A stretch of DNA of 64,000 nt from an uncultured Pseudomonadota bacterium (lineage in GTDB: Bacteria; Pseudomonadota; Gammaproteobacteria; Steroidobacterales; Steroidobacteraceae), in NCBI GenBank assembly GCA_903838705.1, contig CAILZL010000010.1, positions 1 to 64,000 of the forward strand, read 5' to 3'. Below the pieces are notes generated by a model. It did not search any database and had not been told where the DNA came from. It was given only the letters and a program-made list of their open reading frames with translations. The first letter of the stretch is position 1, and every line of letters starts with the position of its first letter. Shown here one piece after another: positions 9,035-18,743 of the stretch. The position numbers and the translations under genes are program-made.

Positions 9035-9954
9035 GCGCGGACCCCTATTCAAAAGACGTGCACGAGCGCGACTTGGCCGTTGCCATCATTAACCAGTTGA
9101 ACTTGTCTGCTGATACGGTTCAAAAGATTCGTGAGTCGATGCAGCAAACTGGCATTAGTTTCACAGATGCCGCGATCGCGCTCGGACTGATGACCACCGA
9201 GCAGCTACACGATATCATAGTCGCGCAACAACGCTCAGAACGCGACAATGTCAGCATGGTGGAATCTGCCATGCGCAAGATGTCTCTTAGACGAAGTTTC
9301 GTTGCTACCGAACCCCAGGGACACGCTGCAGCCAGCAAGCGACTGATTATTGCACACGACGCCTACAGCCCACGCAGTGAGAAGATTCGTGGCTTGCGTA
9401 CCGAACTGCAGCTGCGTTTCGGAACCACAACACAAGGCACAATCTTTGCCATAGTAAGCGCCGGTCCGTCTGAAGGCCGCTCACAGCTCGCAGCAGAACT
9501 CGCAATCGCTTTTGCACAACTGGATCGCAGAACCCTGCTGGTGGACATGGACTTTCGTTCACCTCAGCAGCATCTGCTCTACAGTGCAAACAATGATGCT
9601 GGACTTTCACAAGCCATCTCTGGAGACGGAGACCCATATATTTTTGCAGTCGAAGGCTTTCCCAAACTGAATGTCATGACAACGGGCCCCTTGCCGAAAA
9701 ACCCTCTCGAAGTACTGTCGGCACCCACACTTGAAAACTTGATTAAGGGGTGGCGAGCCAACTATGACTACATTATCTGTGACACACCTCCGGTCACTCC
9801 CTATGCCGATGCGCTGGCAATTTCGCGGCTGGTAAGTCGGGTGCTTCTTGTTACCCGTGCACAACACACACAGCATGCCGACGTAAGGGAAATGCTAAGA
9901 CGATTAACTGCGACCAACACTGAGATTCTTGGCTCAGTGATTAATAACTTTTGA
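9031..9954 (+). CDS. epsG: EpsG-type BY-kinase (CpsD/CapB family P-loop ATPase)
   Basis: A 307-residue cytoplasmic partner of EpsF, starting 4 bases before the epsF stop (ATGA). Residues 17-68 form a small helical domain resembling the N-terminal domain of GspE/MshE ATPases. The kinase core has a Walker A of GPSEGRS (145-151), A' at LLVDMDFR (169-176) and Walker B at CDTPP (250-254). The usual Walker A lysine is an arginine, as I recall for EpsG proteins. The C-terminus ends EILGSVINNF without the tyrosine cluster that BY-kinases autophosphorylate, so classical phosphorylation cycling is doubtful. Confidence 0.85.
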   Translation: MSADPYSKDVHERDLAVAIINQLNLSADTVQKIRESMQQTGISFTDAAIALGLMTTEQLHDIIVAQQRSERDNVSMVESAMRKMSLRRSFVATEPQGHAAASKRLIIAHDAYSPRSEKIRGLRTELQLRFGTTTQGTIFAIVSAGPSEGRSQLAAELAIAFAQLDRRTLLVDMDFRSPQQHLLYSANNDAGLSQAISGDGDPYIFAVEGFPKLNVMTTGPLPKNPLEVLSAPTLENLIKGWRANYDYIICDTPPVTPYADALAISRLVSRVLLVTRAQHTQHADVREMLRRLTATNTEILGSVINNF

Positions 9955-10054
9955 CGGCCAACATGTCGCAATCTACCCATATACTGCCAACACCCCACTC
10001 AACCACACCAAAACCAACCATGGATCTAGTGTTGATCGCGCAGTAATAAAGTTG

Positions 10055-11497
10055 ATGCAACATCAAATCACGAATCAGTCGCCTGCAGAAGCATTTGCGG
10101 CGTCTCCCGAAATAGCGCTGGCAAAGCTCGCCGCACATGAAGGTCCTATACTGATTGATCTGGATGAAACTCTTTACCTGCGCAACTCCACAGAAGACTA
10201 TTTGAGCAACGCCTGCCCAGGCGTTTTTGCCCTCTTGATCCTTAAAGCTCTGGATGTTTTCAAGCCTTGGCGCTGGACTGGAGGAGAAACGACCCGTGAT
10301 GTCTGGAGGGTTCGTATTATTCGAATACTGTTTCCCTGGACGTCTTTTTTCTGGCGCAAACAAGTAAGCAAGCTAGCCTCAGAATTTGCCAACCGACCAT
10401 TAATTGATGCGCTTCGCAAGCATCCAGCTGAAGCAGTCACAGTAGTAACCGCAGGCTTCAATCCAATTGTTCCGCCGCTGCTTTCTGCGCTTGGTCTTGC
10501 AAATTTCAAGCTGGTCGCAACCCGCCTTTCCACCATGGTCGACCGTCGCGAGGGCAAGCTTCGACTGACAAGGGCAGCACTGGGTGAGTCGCAAATAAAG
10601 AAAGCACTGCTGATTACTGACTCAAAAGACGATCTGGACCTGCTAAAGCAGTGTGCCATCCCCCTGCTTACAGCCTGGCCGGACGCCTCATATCGACGCG
10701 CCCTCAGCAATGTTTACTTTCCCAGCCAATACTTATCACTGGTCAAGCGCCCCGGCGAGCGTTACATCTTGCGTGGCATCCTGCAGGAAGACTTCGCCTT
10801 TTGGCTGCTGAGCTCCCTGGCGCTAGCGGCGGAACCAGTTACTCATATAGCAGGACTATCATTGCTATTACTCTCGTTTTGGACCGTGTACGAACGCGGC
10901 TATGTGGACAATGACCTCGTAGCAGCTCGCTATGAAGAAAACCCGAAGTTGAGCAAAGCTTTCCATGAACAGTTGGTCGCCACACCAGCATTGCAACCTT
11001 GGATATGGGCAATTGGTGCGGGAGCGCTAGGCACGCTATTCTTGCAACCGCAACAATGGCTGTTCAGTTTCTGCAAATGGTCGATCACCCTCATCGCCAC
11101 GTACATCTGTTACAAGATCTACAACCGTTACGACAAATCGACGCGTGTCTGGCTGTTTCCATTATTGCAGTTTGCGCGTACCGCTGCCTTTATTGTAGTT
11201 GTACCGGTAAACCTAGTAGGCGCCGCTGCCCTCGGCGCGCACGTACTGGCCCGCTGGATTCCGTATCAGATATACCGTTTTGCCGGGAATGGCTGGCCTG
11301 ACTTGCACCTGCAACTGCTACGACTGGCTTTTTTCCTGTTCCTGACCACTCTTGTAGCAGCAGCAACCGATTTTTCCATTGTTATCAGCTGGCCCTTTTT
11401 GGCACTGTTGCTCTGGAACTTGTACCGCGCAAGACAGGATATACGTGCTGTGCTCAAGGCCGCACGCAGACTGGAATTGGTGACTGAGCAATCATGA
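10055..11497 (+). CDS. HAD-superfamily phosphatase fused to a polytopic membrane domain
   Basis: A 480-residue two-part protein. Residues 31-215 form a HAD domain with the nucleophile motif DLDET (D35, D37, T39), motif II in VVTAGFNP, and acidic motif IV in ITDSKDD. After about residue 235 there are six or seven hydrophobic segments. Between the first two is YERGYVDNDLVAARYEENP, which faintly recalls the NDxxD motif of UbiA prenyltransferases but lacks full spacing. HAD-UbiA fusions are known, so a role on polyprenyl-phosphate or a lipid-linked sugar is possible. It begins 100 bp after epsG and overlaps the next glycosyltransferase by 4 bases, so it belongs to the eps operon. Confidence 0.7.
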   Translation: MQHQITNQSPAEAFAASPEIALAKLAAHEGPILIDLDETLYLRNSTEDYLSNACPGVFALLILKALDVFKPWRWTGGETTRDVWRVRIIRILFPWTSFFWRKQVSKLASEFANRPLIDALRKHPAEAVTVVTAGFNPIVPPLLSALGLANFKLVATRLSTMVDRREGKLRLTRAALGESQIKKALLITDSKDDLDLLKQCAIPLLTAWPDASYRRALSNVYFPSQYLSLVKRPGERYILRGILQEDFAFWLLSSLALAAEPVTHIAGLSLLLLSFWTVYERGYVDNDLVAARYEENPKLSKAFHEQLVATPALQPWIWAIGAGALGTLFLQPQQWLFSFCKWSITLIATYICYKIYNRYDKSTRVWLFPLLQFARTAAFIVVVPVNLVGAAALGAHVLARWIPYQIYRFAGNGWPDLHLQLLRLAFFLFLTTLVAAATDFSIVISWPFLALLLWNLYRARQDIRAVLKAARRLELVTEQS

Positions 11498-12405
11498 CAA
11501 TTTCGGTTTGTATTGCGACCTACAAGCGACTTGAGCGGCTTGCAGCTGTAATGAATGATCTGACCAAACAAACATTACCAGCTGGTGAAATTATAGTCGT
11601 AGACAATGATTCAGAGGGTAGCGCCAAGACAGTAGTGGACGAGTTTGTACGGAACAACACAAGCAACATGTTGGTTCGCTATGAAATTCAGCCCCTCAAG
11701 AACATCTCGCTGACCCGTAATCGCACCGTTGCGCTGTCCAGTGGAGAGTGGCTTGCCTTTATTGATGATGACGAACGTGCACCACCGTATTGGCTGGAAC
11801 GCTTAGTAAGCGTAACCAGCAAACACGGGGCAGACGGCGTATTAGGTCCTGTTGTGCCAGTACTTCCAGAACACGCCTCCTTGTGGCTAAAGCGTGGCCA
11901 CTTCTACGACTTTCCCAGAATGAGCACAGGTACGGAAGTGCCACGTAACCGCCTTCGATTTGGCAATGTATTATTGCGCGCCAGTTTGGTGCGCGAAATA
12001 CCGGGGCCATTTGATCCTGCGTACGGCATTACAGGGGGAGAAGACGGCGATATGCTGGCCAAAATGGCGATCAATGGTGCCAAAATCATTTGGTGTGACG
12101 AAGCCAACGTAGATGAACCAGTAGAGCAGTCAAGATTGTCACTGCAATGGCTATGGCGACGAGCTTTACGTGGTGGCCAAGATTTTGCAAGACATACGCT
12201 GGCCGGTCGTTACGGTAAAGTTAGCAGCCTCGGCAGACTGAAGTTCATCGTACAATCCTCCATACAGATGCTGGTTGCCGCGATGTTGACCCTGATAGTT
12301 TGGCCGTTTGGCCGTCATCATGCCGGTTACTGGCTACTGAAATTATCAGCCAACCTTGGAAAGTTGTCTTTTTTCCTAGGCTGGCACTACAGGGAATATG
12401 CCTGA
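11494..12405 (+). CDS. Glycosyltransferase family 2 with C-terminal membrane segments
   Basis: A 303-residue GT2. It begins MTISVCIATYKRLERL, has VVDNDSEG for nucleotide contact, FIDDDERAPPYW as the DxD metal site near residue 90, and GGEDGDML as the catalytic-base region. The C-terminus has a hydrophobic stretch (MLVAAMLTLIVWPFG) that probably anchors it to the inner membrane. ATG overlaps the preceding stop (ATGA), showing translational coupling to the HAD-membrane gene. The donor sugar is unknown. Confidence 0.85.
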   Translation: MTISVCIATYKRLERLAAVMNDLTKQTLPAGEIIVVDNDSEGSAKTVVDEFVRNNTSNMLVRYEIQPLKNISLTRNRTVALSSGEWLAFIDDDERAPPYWLERLVSVTSKHGADGVLGPVVPVLPEHASLWLKRGHFYDFPRMSTGTEVPRNRLRFGNVLLRASLVREIPGPFDPAYGITGGEDGDMLAKMAINGAKIIWCDEANVDEPVEQSRLSLQWLWRRALRGGQDFARHTLAGRYGKVSSLGRLKFIVQSSIQMLVAAMLTLIVWPFGRHHAGYWLLKLSANLGKLSFFLGWHYREYA

Positions 12406-12411
12406 GGCCCA

Positions 12412-13596
12412 ATGAGCACTGCTGTCGCCATTCTACTTATCCTCCTCGCAACTCCTGCTGTTGTGTCTTGTGTATATCTCCTGATCCTGACGATTCTATC
12501 GGCATCAATTCCAACACCCAAACCCTCGTCAAGAACGCTACGCTTTGACGTGATTGTCCCGGCACACAATGAAGCAGGCGTCATTCAACGAACTATAGCC
12601 AGCTTGCGCCAACTTGACTGGCCTGCAGATAAATTTCGCATACTGGTGGTGGCAGACAATTGTAACGACGATACCGCTACGCTTGCTCGCAACTCCGGTG
12701 CGGAAGCACTGGTACGCAATGACGAGACTCGACGTGGCAAAGGCTATGCTTTGCAATATGCGTTTAGCAGCAGTAAGAAAAATGAATGGGCTGATGCCGT
12801 GGTGGTAATCGATGCAGATGCTGAGGTATCAAGCAATCTTCTGGAAGCATTTGCAGCACGAATAGAACTGGGAGCAATGGCAGTACAAGCACACTACGGC
12901 GTCCTGAACACCTGGACATCTTGGCGTACCCGTTTGATCACCATCGCCAAAGCTGCATTTCATATCGTGAGGTCACGAGCGCGAGAGCGTCTGCGGGTCT
13001 CCTGTGGCATACGCGGCAATGGTTGGTGTGTAACTCATGAATTACTGGACAAAGTTCCGTATCAGGCTTTCTCGCTCACGGAAGACCTAGAATATGGCAT
13101 CACCTTGGGGCAAGCAGGTTACCGCGTACATTACGCAGACGAAGCACATTCTGACGCAGAAATGGTCTCGGTAGAGCACACTGCACGCCGGCAGCGGCAA
13201 CGCTGGGAAGATGGCCGCTTTCAATTAATTCGCGCCAAAACACTGCCCTTGTTGCTGCATGCGTTACGACAGCCAAGCAAAATCTGTCTGGACTTGGCAC
13301 TGGATCTAATGGTACTACCCCTGTCATACGTAGTAATGAATGTCATTGCGCTGCTCATTCTAGGAGTCTTGGCAACCTTGTGGAATCCACTGTTCGTAGC
13401 ATCGACATGGATTGCGATTGCCTGCTGTACTGCATTGCTATTGCATGTTGCACGCGGCTGGCAATTGAGCGGGATCGGAATACAGGGTCTGAAAGACCTT
13501 GCTCGTGCACCTGGTTTCCTGCTCTGGAAAATGCAGCTAATGGTAAAGCGCCGCGAATCGAATGAGTGGGTGCGCACCGAGAGAGAGAAATCTTGA
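12412..13596 (+). CDS. Membrane-bound glycosyltransferase family 2 (ExoU/BcsA-like architecture)
   Basis: A 394-residue enzyme with an N-terminal membrane helix (residues 4-26). The GT2 catalytic domain shows FDVIVPAHNEAGVI, VVADNCNDDT, VVIDADAE (DxD) and the acceptor motif RQRQRWEDGR of processive-type GT2 enzymes. Two further membrane helices lie near the C-terminus. The QxxRW-type motif is typical of synthase-like GT2 proteins, but in a Wzx/Wzy locus it most likely adds one sugar to the repeat unit. It starts 6 bases after the previous gene and overlaps the flippase gene by one base. Confidence 0.83.
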   Translation: MSTAVAILLILLATPAVVSCVYLLILTILSASIPTPKPSSRTLRFDVIVPAHNEAGVIQRTIASLRQLDWPADKFRILVVADNCNDDTATLARNSGAEALVRNDETRRGKGYALQYAFSSSKKNEWADAVVVIDADAEVSSNLLEAFAARIELGAMAVQAHYGVLNTWTSWRTRLITIAKAAFHIVRSRARERLRVSCGIRGNGWCVTHELLDKVPYQAFSLTEDLEYGITLGQAGYRVHYADEAHSDAEMVSVEHTARRQRQRWEDGRFQLIRAKTLPLLLHALRQPSKICLDLALDLMVLPLSYVVMNVIALLILGVLATLWNPLFVASTWIAIACCTALLLHVARGWQLSGIGIQGLKDLARAPGFLLWKMQLMVKRRESNEWVRTEREKS

Positions 13597-14882
13597 TGGA
13601 GAATCAAGGACTCGTCCGACAGGTTCGCATGTTTTTCAATGCGATTGCTCTTCAGGCAATGCTATCGGCAGCAAGCCTGCTGGTAGGGATTATTCTTATC
13701 AGGCGCACCAGCGATCTTCAGTACGGTTACTACATCCTGATCTCCAACGCCGTACTCCTGCTTACTACTCTACAGAACGCTTATATCCAGCCATCACTGG
13801 TAATTAAACTAACCAGTGCGGACGCAACACGAGACACCCGCACCGAACTGGTTGGCAATCTTTATCATCTGCAAAGAATGCTAGTGCCTATTTTCGCGAT
13901 CATCGCGATCATTAGCACATTTGCACTATGGTCAATTGACGCGATTGACACCACTGACTTGATTGTAGTGACTACTGGCTGCATTGCTATCGTCGCCTGC
14001 CTGTACCGGGAATTCTTCAGAATGGTGCTGTTGGCATACCGACGTCCACAAGATGTACTGCGCAGCGACACACTGTTTGCAGCACTGCTTATTGGTGGTG
14101 CATTTGCTGCTACTCACTCAGCAACTCCAGCCGCCGCTGCAGTTTCCGCCCTGGCGCTAGCAGCGATTGTGAGTGGCTTTTTTCACTCCCGCTCGCTTAA
14201 GCGGCATGAAGCCTGGCAACAAGGAGCAAAACCCAAACCAGTTTTTTTGAAGGAAATTGCTGCTTTTGGTCTTTGGTCAACTGCTGGCGCAGGCATTCAC
14301 TGGGCGTTTACTCAAGGTTATAACTATCTAGTTGCAGCACAGCTCAGCGTTGCATCCATTGCTGCGCTTTCCGCTACTCGACTCATGATCATGCCCGTCA
14401 ATTTGCTCTCAACCGGCATTGGATCGATGATGTTTCCAACTGTATCAACCTGGATGCAACAGCACAGCAGACAAACTGTGTTGCGTCGGCTAGCCCTTTT
14501 CGCTGCCGGATTAGCCGCCGTTGCGAGTTGCTACCTGGCATTTATGTGGATGCTACGTAACTGGATTTTTGACCACATACTTCACAAGCAATTTACAGAT
14601 CGTGATCCATTGCTGATGCTCTGGTCTGCCATCTGTCTGCTGATGGTAGTACGTGATCAGCTTGTCTATGTTCTAGCGGCGAGTGGGCGCTTCAGGATAC
14701 TCTCAACGCTGACATTGATAAGCGCCCTGTTTGCTTTATTATGCAGTTTCATCGCTATGCGTCAGCTAGGGGAAATTGGTGCCCTGCTAGGCGTATTGTT
14801 GGGTGAGTTATTTAATGTCGTCGGGATTATTGTGCTTTCGCCGCGGGACGCGCGTAATACACCACCAGTAATCAGCAGCTAA
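13596..14882 (+). CDS. Oligosaccharide flippase (Wzx-like, MATE/MOP superfamily)
   Basis: A 428-residue polytopic protein with about twelve hydrophobic segments from LQAMLSAASLLVGIILI onward. It has no catalytic motifs. Its arrangement fits Wzx-type translocases that flip undecaprenyl-linked repeat units to the periplasm. The ATG at 13596 shares a base with the preceding TGA, and GAGAGA lies just upstream; a GTG at 13566 would add ten hydrophilic residues and is less likely. It pairs with the Wzy polymerase at 17302. Confidence 0.8.
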   Translation: MENQGLVRQVRMFFNAIALQAMLSAASLLVGIILIRRTSDLQYGYYILISNAVLLLTTLQNAYIQPSLVIKLTSADATRDTRTELVGNLYHLQRMLVPIFAIIAIISTFALWSIDAIDTTDLIVVTTGCIAIVACLYREFFRMVLLAYRRPQDVLRSDTLFAALLIGGAFAATHSATPAAAAVSALALAAIVSGFFHSRSLKRHEAWQQGAKPKPVFLKEIAAFGLWSTAGAGIHWAFTQGYNYLVAAQLSVASIAALSATRLMIMPVNLLSTGIGSMMFPTVSTWMQQHSRQTVLRRLALFAAGLAAVASCYLAFMWMLRNWIFDHILHKQFTDRDPLLMLWSAICLLMVVRDQLVYVLAASGRFRILSTLTLISALFALLCSFIAMRQLGEIGALLGVLLGELFNVVGIIVLSPRDARNTPPVISS

Positions 14883-14961
14883 CAAGTCCGAAAGTCGGCT
14901 TGCCTGACGACACCTGTTACCACGTCATCCCGTCAAAACGAGCTTCCAGCAAGGTTCAACC

Positions 14962-16245
14962 ATGGTTAGGAAATACTTGGCACCAGCTCTACTTTCATTA
15001 CTATCCAGTTGGCAGCCTGCCGCATCACAAACAAAGCCTGCGGAAAACACGGCTCGCATCAGTTCAGCTAAGCAGCCGCAACCAACTCCCCAAAAGGCAA
15101 ACAACGTGCTACGAATTTCCGTGCAAGGCCGTAATTTGATTGATTCGAAAGGCAATGTAGTCCAACTACGTGGTGCAAATTTAAGTGGGCTGGAGTTTGT
15201 AGCCATTCAAGGCTGGAGTCCAAATGACCCATGGGGTGGACAAGTAAGTAGCAAGTTGTGGAGCTCCGTCCTTGACTGGAAGATGAATGTAGTAAGGCTG
15301 CCGCTGAATCAAGCATCATGGCTTGGCTATACTTGCGTGGATGGCCTTGGTAAAACAAGAAACCCAGACCCTGGCAAGAATTACCAGGAAACGGTTCGTG
15401 CTGCAGTCAATAAAGCAACGGCCCTGGGACTATATGTAATCGTTGATCTGCACTGGAGCGCGCCTGATGACATAAAACGTGCTGTTGGCGAAGTCAAAGC
15501 CATGTGCCCGTTGGAACAGAATCCAATCGCCGATGCAGATCACTCTATCGATTTCTGGCGCTCCATCGCAAACACATTCAAAGACCACCCCAACGTTATT
15601 TTCGAGCTATTTAATGAACCCTATCTATGGTGGAGGCCAACAGACAAATCAGAATGGGAGACACTACGGGATGGTGGCCTCATGTCAGACTATGTCACTG
15701 GCGAAGGCTCCAACTACCAAATCAAGGGACATAAGTGGCGTGCCGCAGGCTTACAGCAACTAGTCGACACAATTCGCGCCACGGGCGCCACAAACGTAAT
15801 AGCAGCAAGCGGCCTGGACTGGGGGAAGAAAACCGACGAATGGCTGACTTACCGACCAAATGATCCGTTGAAGCAACTCGCTGCCATCTGGCACGCATAC
15901 CCTGCATTCGGAAAAAAATGGGGAAGTGATGCCTACGCAATGCCAAACTACGGCAAAGATGCATTTACATGGGCAACCAATATTTTGTCAGGTGGCTTTC
16001 CAGTCATTATCACCGAAACCGGCGACCGCAATGCACCCGGCATAATAGGAGCTCCGTTCGTGTCAAAATTACTGCCATGGGCTGACAAGAATGGCATTTC
16101 CTACTTGGGGTGGACATTCAATGTCTGGCAAAATGAAGATAACGTATTGCTCAAAGACACCGCTGGCACCCCAACTGATGGCTATGGCGTGTACTTCAAA
16201 AAGCATTTGATGTGCGCCGATGGAGGTGAAAAAAACTGTCCCTAG
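14962..16245 (+). CDS. Secreted glycoside hydrolase family 5 (cellulase-like)
   Basis: A 427-residue GH5 enzyme with a signal peptide (LAPALLSLLSSWQPAASQ) and a short Pro/Gln linker. The barrel begins near residue 50. VDLHWSAPDD is present, the acid/base Glu is E219 in ELFNEPY, and the nucleophile is E352 in ITETGDRN. It is exported at least to the periplasm and probably trims or releases the polysaccharide made by this locus. It is the last gene of the epsE-led plus-strand run and converges on the acyltransferase. Two related GH5 genes lie at 32507 and 34358, but this copy lacks their polyserine linker. Confidence 0.87.
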   Translation: MVRKYLAPALLSLLSSWQPAASQTKPAENTARISSAKQPQPTPQKANNVLRISVQGRNLIDSKGNVVQLRGANLSGLEFVAIQGWSPNDPWGGQVSSKLWSSVLDWKMNVVRLPLNQASWLGYTCVDGLGKTRNPDPGKNYQETVRAAVNKATALGLYVIVDLHWSAPDDIKRAVGEVKAMCPLEQNPIADADHSIDFWRSIANTFKDHPNVIFELFNEPYLWWRPTDKSEWETLRDGGLMSDYVTGEGSNYQIKGHKWRAAGLQQLVDTIRATGATNVIAASGLDWGKKTDEWLTYRPNDPLKQLAAIWHAYPAFGKKWGSDAYAMPNYGKDAFTWATNILSGGFPVIITETGDRNAPGIIGAPFVSKLLPWADKNGISYLGWTFNVWQNEDNVLLKDTAGTPTDGYGVYFKKHLMCADGGEKNCP

Positions 16246-16252
16246 CTTTTCA

Positions 16253-17305
16253 TCAATCAGATAGTTTTTTTCTCAGTTTCGCACAGGGCTTTTCCACCAG
16301 CAAATAACTACCCCAGGCAAAGACCAGCGACATCAGCAACGCCGTTACGCCTTGAACCACAGCACCCACATCCTGCAAAAGCTTTTGAACAACAAAAATC
16401 GCGGTAAAGTGAATCAAGTAAAGCGAATAAGACAGCCCGCCAACAAAAACAAAAAAACGTGAATTCAATGTGCGAAACACCAGCCACTGTGGATAGCGCA
16501 CAGCGGCGATAAATACACCAGTAAGCGCCACTCCTTGCAAGGAATAGCGTACGGTTTCACGAAAAGCCGGATCACGATAGATAAAACAAAAGATCAGCAA
16601 TCCGATTGAAGCAGGAAATAATAAATATTTGAACAGCTGTTCACTATTTTGCTCAACCTTGTCGAGCATTGGATTATTCCAGACAGCCAAAGCGCTACCA
16701 AAAAGAATTGAATCAAGTCGGGTATCACTACCCATGTAAGTCCGATCAGTTGGCACACCGTATTTGTAGACCAGCAAGCAGCGCCATAACAAGACCGCTC
16801 CGCATACACCCCAAAGCGTAAATGCCTGAGCGCGCCCCTCAAGCTTCAGCTTGAACAACAGCAGGTATAGCCATGGAAAGAAAAGATAAAAGTGTTCTTC
16901 AACTGCCAACGACCAGTAGACCCCTGTACCCAAGGGCATGCCTTCATAGCCGTGATAGATAGTCCAGTAGTTAGTGAAATGAAGAAGCTGAGCCGTAAGG
17001 GCTCCACCTGTAAGCATGATTGAAAAATCAAAACAGACTGTCAGCACACTGGCAATCAACAGCACCAGATAGAAAGGAGGAAGAATGCGGAGTGCACGCC
17101 TGAACCAGAAATGCTTCAGATTGATTGTGCCATGCTGTTCATGCTCAACACGCAACAGGGTTGTAATCAAGTAACCGCTCAGAAAGAAAAAGACGGTCAC
17201 ACCGAAACCTCCGGGGATGATCCGCTCGAGCCCGGCATGCGCAACGAACACTACAAGGAAACTTATGGCCCGCAGGCCATCCAGCGAGGGAATCCGGAGT
17301 GTCAT
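16253..17305 (-). CDS. Acyltransferase family 3 membrane protein
   Basis: A 350-residue polytopic O-acyltransferase. The N-terminus has IPSLDGLRAISFLVVFVAHA, with the conserved Arg and the catalytic-type His, and FFFLSGYLITTLL follows. About ten hydrophobic segments are present, with SLAVEEHFYLFFPW midway. Such proteins O-acetylate or otherwise acylate polysaccharides from the cytoplasmic membrane. Its ATG overlaps the wzy stop by 4 bases (ATGA), so the two are co-translated. The acyl group cannot be read from the sequence. Confidence 0.87.
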   Translation of the reverse strand: MTLRIPSLDGLRAISFLVVFVAHAGLERIIPGGFGVTVFFFLSGYLITTLLRVEHEQHGTINLKHFWFRRALRILPPFYLVLLIASVLTVCFDFSIMLTGGALTAQLLHFTNYWTIYHGYEGMPLGTGVYWSLAVEEHFYLFFPWLYLLLFKLKLEGRAQAFTLWGVCGAVLLWRCLLVYKYGVPTDRTYMGSDTRLDSILFGSALAVWNNPMLDKVEQNSEQLFKYLLFPASIGLLIFCFIYRDPAFRETVRYSLQGVALTGVFIAAVRYPQWLVFRTLNSRFFVFVGGLSYSLYLIHFTAIFVVQKLLQDVGAVVQGVTALLMSLVFAWGSYLLVEKPCAKLRKKLSD

Positions 17306-18714
17306 TGTCTGCGTATCCCGCTGCTACCAAGAGAGCGAGCCGAAAGGGTGGCTTGACGGGCGCGTTCTGCCGCAGCACTTGCAATAAATTTCTGCTGGAG
17401 CACAGTTCTGGACAAACACATCGCCGCGAGCGTCATGATGACAAACTCCAGACTGCGGACACTCAACCACATTGACTCAGTCAAGTTCGCGATCAACTGT
17501 TCAAACAAGAGAACCAAGTACAGGGCGCCTTGTGCCTTATCAAACGCAAGCACCTGAAGCGCCTGCCGCAAGTAGACAATCATAAAACCCAAAAGGCAAA
17601 TGCCACCTAATATTCCAAGATCATTAATGACATCCAGGTAACCGTTATGAGACTCGGTTGGATAGAAATACAGCTTCTGTACCATCTCATAAGATGGCGA
17701 GGTCACCACTTTTCCTACCCAGTAAGCTCCATAGCCAGTACCTAAAAAGGGACTTTGGGCGATATGCGCATTAATGATTTCCCAGATGGCAGTTCGCCCG
17801 GAAAAAGTCAGATCTTTACCAGTAAACGAGGTGATCGGCGTAAGCAGAAAATCAAGACCCGAAACCAGATGAAGCACTGCCAGTGAGTAGACAAGGATGA
17901 TGCCTACGAATACACCAATCAAATAAGGCATGTAACGACGCAATCCACGTGGCGAATACATCAACATCAACATCAACATTGACGCAAACAGCGTACCCAT
18001 CAAAGACGTGGAGCTACGTGACTTAAGTAAACAAAAGACAGAAACAGCAACCCCAAATGCCGCAATGTGCTTACGAGACTGTCCAGATATCCACGCATGT
18101 AACCAGAGCAGAGTACTCATTGCCGCAATCGATCCAAGTCCATTTTTTTGCGTCGCCAGTCCCTTCCAAGCGCCAACAAGCTCAGCCTGATCTTCTGACG
18201 TCTCAATGGCAAGGTCAGGCGCAGCAATTGCGAATATGATGGATCCGATCGTGAGAATCGTAAAAATTGGCCTCAGTGCATTTTGAAAGCTGCGCGGCTG
18301 CCATGATACAAGTACAAACGACATCGCAACAAACGTAATGGTCACAACTCGAATCATTCGTCTGATAGTTACCCCAGGATCAATTGACCATAGAATGCTT
18401 AATGCAGCAAGGATGACAAATGCAAAAAAATAAAGATTTCCGTGCAGTATTAATACCCGCGCCAACAAAATGCGCCAAATTGTAAATAAAAAACCCACGC
18501 CCAGCAGCGCAAGCCAAAGCATGCGACTCATTGGACTGCCAGTAGTAGGCATATCAGCATCTACGACAATCTCATACTTGAATCCATCAGGAACAACCAT
18601 GAACACCACGAGCACCCAAATTGCAAACATCAGCAACGTCGCGTACTTGCCGTCATAGTGCAACGGGGTAGAATATGGTGAGCTTATTGCCGACGTTCCT
18701 TTGAGATGCCGCAT
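17302..18714 (-). CDS. O-antigen polymerase/ligase family membrane protein (Wzy-like)
   Basis: A 470-residue protein with about twelve transmembrane segments and a large periplasmic loop containing GRTAIWEIINAHIAQSPFLG and ESHNGYLDVINDLGILGG, the marks of the Wzy_C domain. In this setting, with Wzx, EpsF and EpsE but no lipid-A core genes, polymerisation of the exopolysaccharide repeat unit is more likely than O-antigen ligation. It is translationally coupled to the acyltransferase downstream and lies 29 bp after the GT26 gene. Confidence 0.83.
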   Translation of the reverse strand: MRHLKGTSAISSPYSTPLHYDGKYATLLMFAIWVLVVFMVVPDGFKYEIVVDADMPTTGSPMSRMLWLALLGVGFLFTIWRILLARVLILHGNLYFFAFVILAALSILWSIDPGVTIRRMIRVVTITFVAMSFVLVSWQPRSFQNALRPIFTILTIGSIIFAIAAPDLAIETSEDQAELVGAWKGLATQKNGLGSIAAMSTLLWLHAWISGQSRKHIAAFGVAVSVFCLLKSRSSTSLMGTLFASMLMLMLMYSPRGLRRYMPYLIGVFVGIILVYSLAVLHLVSGLDFLLTPITSFTGKDLTFSGRTAIWEIINAHIAQSPFLGTGYGAYWVGKVVTSPSYEMVQKLYFYPTESHNGYLDVINDLGILGGICLLGFMIVYLRQALQVLAFDKAQGALYLVLLFEQLIANLTESMWLSVRSLEFVIMTLAAMCLSRTVLQQKFIASAAAERARQATLSARSLGSSGIRRQ

Positions 18715-18743
18715 AATTATCCTGGTGAAGTACTAGAACCTGG

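Noticed and set aside
10198-10710. A 170-codon minus-strand frame
   Set aside because: Antisense to the HAD domain, whose DxD motifs show that the plus strand is the coding one.
12412-13596. Cellulose or curdlan synthase
   Set aside because: The protein has too few membrane helices and there are no bcs-type partners such as a PilZ domain; it sits in a Wzx/Wzy operon.
17302-18714. Lipid-A core O-antigen ligase WaaL
   Set aside because: No core or lipid-A genes nearby, and the surroundings (Wzx, EpsF, EpsE) point to a polymerase.
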